Source: Deltaproteobacteria bacterium
GTDB taxonomy: Bacteria > Desulfobacterota > Dissulfuribacteria > Dissulfuribacterales > QOAL01
Length of the DNA stretch: 45,172 bases
NCBI GenBank assembly: GCA_015494395.1
Contig: WGBG01000123.1
Location: forward strand, 1 to 45,172
Direction: 5' to 3'
The position numbers and the translations under genes are program-made. Positions 43,042-45,172 of the stretch are shown here, piece by piece. Numbering within the stretch: the stretch's first letter is position 1; the number at the start of each line of letters is the position of its first letter. A model generated the notes under the pieces. The model was not told where the DNA came from. It made no database searches and saw nothing but the letters and a program-made list of their open reading frames with translations.

Positions 43042-43806
43042 CTACTCCGTTTTGCTGGTCGGTTCGATGCATCCTTTAAGCTGTTTATTAATGCCGCGGG
43101 CAACCCGTCCAAGGGTCTCGCATGTCAGTAAATTGGCCTTTACCCCTTCCATTATCCTTTTTAAGAGATTAAGTGTCCCGTCCTTTTCATTAGAGATCAT
43201 TTCCCTGCGGTATCTCTTTTCCGGTGGTGTTGCCCTGAGTTTCCTGAAAGTCTTTGGCCCAAGATTATGAAACAGGCTTACCGGATGAAAACAGAATATT
43301 TTGAGGCCGCTGTTAAGTAGTCCTCCTGGAATATCGGGCCTGATACCGTGGACCAAATGCATGCCCTCAGAAAAAAAGATTGGAAGTTGCAATAGGCCCG
43401 ACGGAAGAATGATAGGCTCAAGGCCGGAAACAAGTGCCATGGGCCAAGAACTTTCGTAAATGATGCCCATTTTCGGCAGGGCATTATAAATATTACCGTT
43501 ACAGGCCAGTTGATGGCAGCGACAGCCAACTGCATCCGGAATGAGTCTGTGTACCGCCTTTACCGGTGCGATAATTTCCTCAATGCTTCGCAGGGATTGC
43601 AGGACAGGGTGTATGGCCTTTTCATGCGGAGGTAGGATGTTTTTGTACGGCCTGTCACAGAAAAATGTCCCAGGTATGTTGTAAGAATCCAAAAGGTCAG
43701 TAACAAAATCAATGGCAAAGTCAGGACAGTTGTCAGTGTCAAAGGTAAAACACACAACGGTTTCCTGGAACAGGGGCTTGCTGATGGGGGCAAATGGTAA
43801 TCCCAT
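43042..43806 (-). CDS. NodB-like polysaccharide deacetylase family protein
   Basis: A 254-residue protein with a carbohydrate-esterase-4-like fold. FTFDTDNCPDFAIDFVTDLL resembles NodB motif 1 (TFDDG), and GTFFCDRPY follows as in the family. PHEKAIHP offers two histidines but not the standard H(S/T)xxH spacing, and GCRCHQL replaces the RxPxG motif. It is close to the WbmS-like group in surface polysaccharide loci. Activity is uncertain because the metal site is not classical. It lies 7 bases after the upstream gene and leads into the radical SAM-TPR gene. Confidence 0.68.
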   Translation of the reverse strand: MGLPFAPISKPLFQETVVCFTFDTDNCPDFAIDFVTDLLDSYNIPGTFFCDRPYKNILPPHEKAIHPVLQSLRSIEEIIAPVKAVHRLIPDAVGCRCHQLACNGNIYNALPKMGIIYESSWPMALVSGLEPIILPSGLLQLPIFFSEGMHLVHGIRPDIPGGLLNSGLKIFCFHPVSLFHNLGPKTFRKLRATPPEKRYRREMISNEKDGTLNLLKRIMEGVKANLLTCETLGRVARGINKQLKGCIEPTSKTE

Positions 43807-43812
43807 TGGTAT

Positions 43813-44649
43813 CTAATCCAGTATGAGCATGCGGAGGAAAGAATCGGTAATGATTGCTGAAATCTCCTCTCTGAATCTGAAAGGTTCCCGCCGGGCTCTT
43901 GCCGCAATGGATATCGCTTCATCCAGGCAGGAGGTGCCATGACAAAATTCTCTCAGTGCTTCCGGCGCCTGGCCAGTTATGGTGGCGCCCGCACATAGCA
44001 GACATGAGAGTTCGAAACTCCACTGGGTTTGTTCATGAAACCCTGGAATGTGAAAGCACGTGTAATGGGCAAGGCGTTCGGCCATTTCCCCGATATGCCC
44101 GGATGGGCACAAAAATACCAGGGAGGTATATCCGTTTGAGTCGAGCAAATATTCCCGCTGAAGCGCGCGTGACTGCTCATGGATGACAGGTGGCATTATC
44201 ACCGCCAGCTCCGGCCGGGGTCCTGGAGTCCTCAAAGGATTTAAGGGGTCTGTATCTACAAGTTTCATGGGTGGAATAAGTACAGGGGCAATATCTTTCT
44301 GTCCTGAAAAATGGGGAGACCATGTCTCGTACCAACCTGAAGCCCCGTGTTTTTTGTGCCATTCTGAGATAGATCTGGCGTAGGATAGTACGTAGTTGGC
44401 AGAATATATCCGTCTGCAGGGGCATGTTCTTGAAAGTTCATCAAAGAAAGGCTTAAATGGAGGGTCGTAGAGGATCGTAGTTGCGGCCCTCTCCACATGT
44501 TTGATGAGGGTGTCATGGGAGGCCTGATAGTGCTGGTAGCAGACTATGGTTACAGGGCCCCCGGTACTTTTGGCTATGGCCTGAGACATTGCCTGAACCG
44601 GCAGTGGTATGGGAATTGCCTTTGTAATAATAAGTACCTCTTCAGGCAT
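43813..44649 (-). CDS. unknown protein in glycan cluster, possibly GT-B glycosyltransferase
   Basis: A 278-residue protein I do not recognise. The ATG at 44649 has a good GGAGG eight bases upstream and overlaps the end of the upstream methyltransferase gene. Visible: a hydrophobic strand opening (EEVLIITKAIPIPLPVQA), a central Pro-rich stretch (ELAVIMPPVIHEQSRAL), a Rossmann-like strand YTSLVFLCPSGHIGEMAE, and a C-terminal SFELSCLLCAGATITGQAPEAL followed by a helix. The last pattern resembles the acceptor/donor switch of GT-B enzymes, which is only a guess. No transmembrane segment or signal peptide. The context is the glycan operon. Confidence 0.6.
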   Translation of the reverse strand: MPEEVLIITKAIPIPLPVQAMSQAIAKSTGGPVTIVCYQHYQASHDTLIKHVERAATTILYDPPFKPFFDELSRTCPCRRIYSANYVLSYARSISEWHKKHGASGWYETWSPHFSGQKDIAPVLIPPMKLVDTDPLNPLRTPGPRPELAVIMPPVIHEQSRALQREYLLDSNGYTSLVFLCPSGHIGEMAERLAHYTCFHIPGFHEQTQWSFELSCLLCAGATITGQAPEALREFCHGTSCLDEAISIAARARREPFRFREEISAIITDSFLRMLILD

Positions 44650-45172
44650 CAGGCATCCTCCAGATGTGAAGCCATTCCAGGCGATAATCACTTCCACGGT
44701 AAACCGGATAGGTTCCCTTGGTGTTTGTTGGCACAGTCCAAGCCAGTGACCTGTCCGGTACAGGCAGGTCATGTGTTTGCAGAAAATCCTTCCAGTGAGC
44801 AGGGTTAAGTAACATTATTCGGTGATTTTCTCCCATATTTCCCCGTCTGTATTCTGAATTTGAGCCAGCCGGTACCCCCAGGATGTTTATAACGCAAAGC
44901 CCTCCACAGACCCTTAACAGTTCATGAATCGCCTCTGCAGGAGATGGCAGGGTATATAGCACACCCATTGCCATCACTATGTCAAAGGAGTTGGGCAGAA
45001 AGGGCAGGTTGAAACAGTCGCCCTGGATAAGGTTCTCTATTTCGTAATATTTGCGTCCCTCTGACAACCTTGAAATGGACATGTCTATGCCGCTGTACTG
45101 GATGTTGTTAATTTGCCGCACTGCCAGCATGGCGCTGAATGCCCCTGAAGCACATCCCACGTCCAGTATCTG
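44642..45172 (-). CDS. class I SAM-dependent methyltransferase (5' end outside the window)
   Basis: The reading frame is open to the right edge (the last codons read QILDVGCASGAF), so the N-terminus is missing. The 177 visible residues contain motif I (LDVGCASGAFSAM), motif II (SGIDMS), LPFLPNSFDIVMAMGVLYTLPSP and a C-terminal substrate segment ending RMPDA. It is a methyltransferase-11-type enzyme, the first gene seen of the leftward glycan operon. The stop overlaps the next gene start by 8 bases. The substrate is unknown. Confidence 0.85.
   Translation of the reverse strand, partial: QILDVGCASGAFSAMLAVRQINNIQYSGIDMSISRLSEGRKYYEIENLIQGDCFNLPFLPNSFDIVMAMGVLYTLPSPAEAIHELLRVCGGLCVINILGVPAGSNSEYRRGNMGENHRIMLLNPAHWKDFLQTHDLPVPDRSLAWTVPTNTKGTYPVYRGSDYRLEWLHIWRMPDA

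Overview
The window looks like chromosomal DNA from a motile Gram-negative bacterium, most likely Desulfobacterota (former Deltaproteobacteria). The placement rests on the transcription/translation gene order tRNA-rimP-nusA-ylxR-infB-ylxP-rbfA-nrnA-truB-rpsO-pnp-M16 peptidase-dut, a bacteriohemerythrin, a PEP-CTERM protein and a Maf-type flagellin glycosylation locus. It is an inference from gene order and families; no database search was possible. Part of the window is housekeeping DNA and part is accessory.

Left part (1-8.2 kb). Phosphoglycerate mutase gpmI opens the window. It is followed by a small membrane-protein gene whose stop runs into an imperfect hairpin resembling an integron attC site. 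A minus-strand operon then encodes a polyprenyl-phosphate glycosyltransferase, a flippase-like YbhN protein, an ArnT/PMT-type glycosyltransferase, a PAP2 phosphatase and a PilZ protein, together a lipid-linked sugar-transfer module. A bacteriohemerythrin and an orphan PEP-CTERM protein follow. The PEP-CTERM gene has a sigma-54-type promoter and its own terminator.

Centre (8.4-21.7 kb). tRNA-Gly(CCC) with a sigma-70 promoter precedes a hairpin-terminator leader and the long rimP-to-dut operon. The operon is interrupted between ylxR and infB by a long inverted-repeat element of about 174 bp. NusA carries an unusual acidic C-terminal tail of about 100 residues.

Flagellar part (21.7-30.6 kb). 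fliC, fliD, fliS, a fliT-like gene and flaG run leftward from a sigma-28 promoter. A Maf/DUF115 flagellin glycosyltransferase and a TPR-glycosyltransferase diverge rightward. A small membrane-anchored coiled-coil protein follows, with a possibly non-canonical start codon.

Right part (30.6-45.2 kb). This is a nearly gap-free, all-minus-strand set of 15 genes entering from beyond the right edge. It encodes methyltransferases, glycosyltransferases, a NodB-like deacetylase, three radical SAM proteins with SPASM-like Cys-rich C-termini (one with a TPR tail), an amidohydrolase-like TIM-barrel protein, a RraA-like protein, an ATP-grasp ligase, a sulfotransferase-like protein, GDP-mannose 4,6-dehydratase and a short FAD protein. 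The mixture does not match a pathway I recognise. It is the best candidate for an undescribed system, probably making or decorating a surface or flagellar glycan with unusual substituents.
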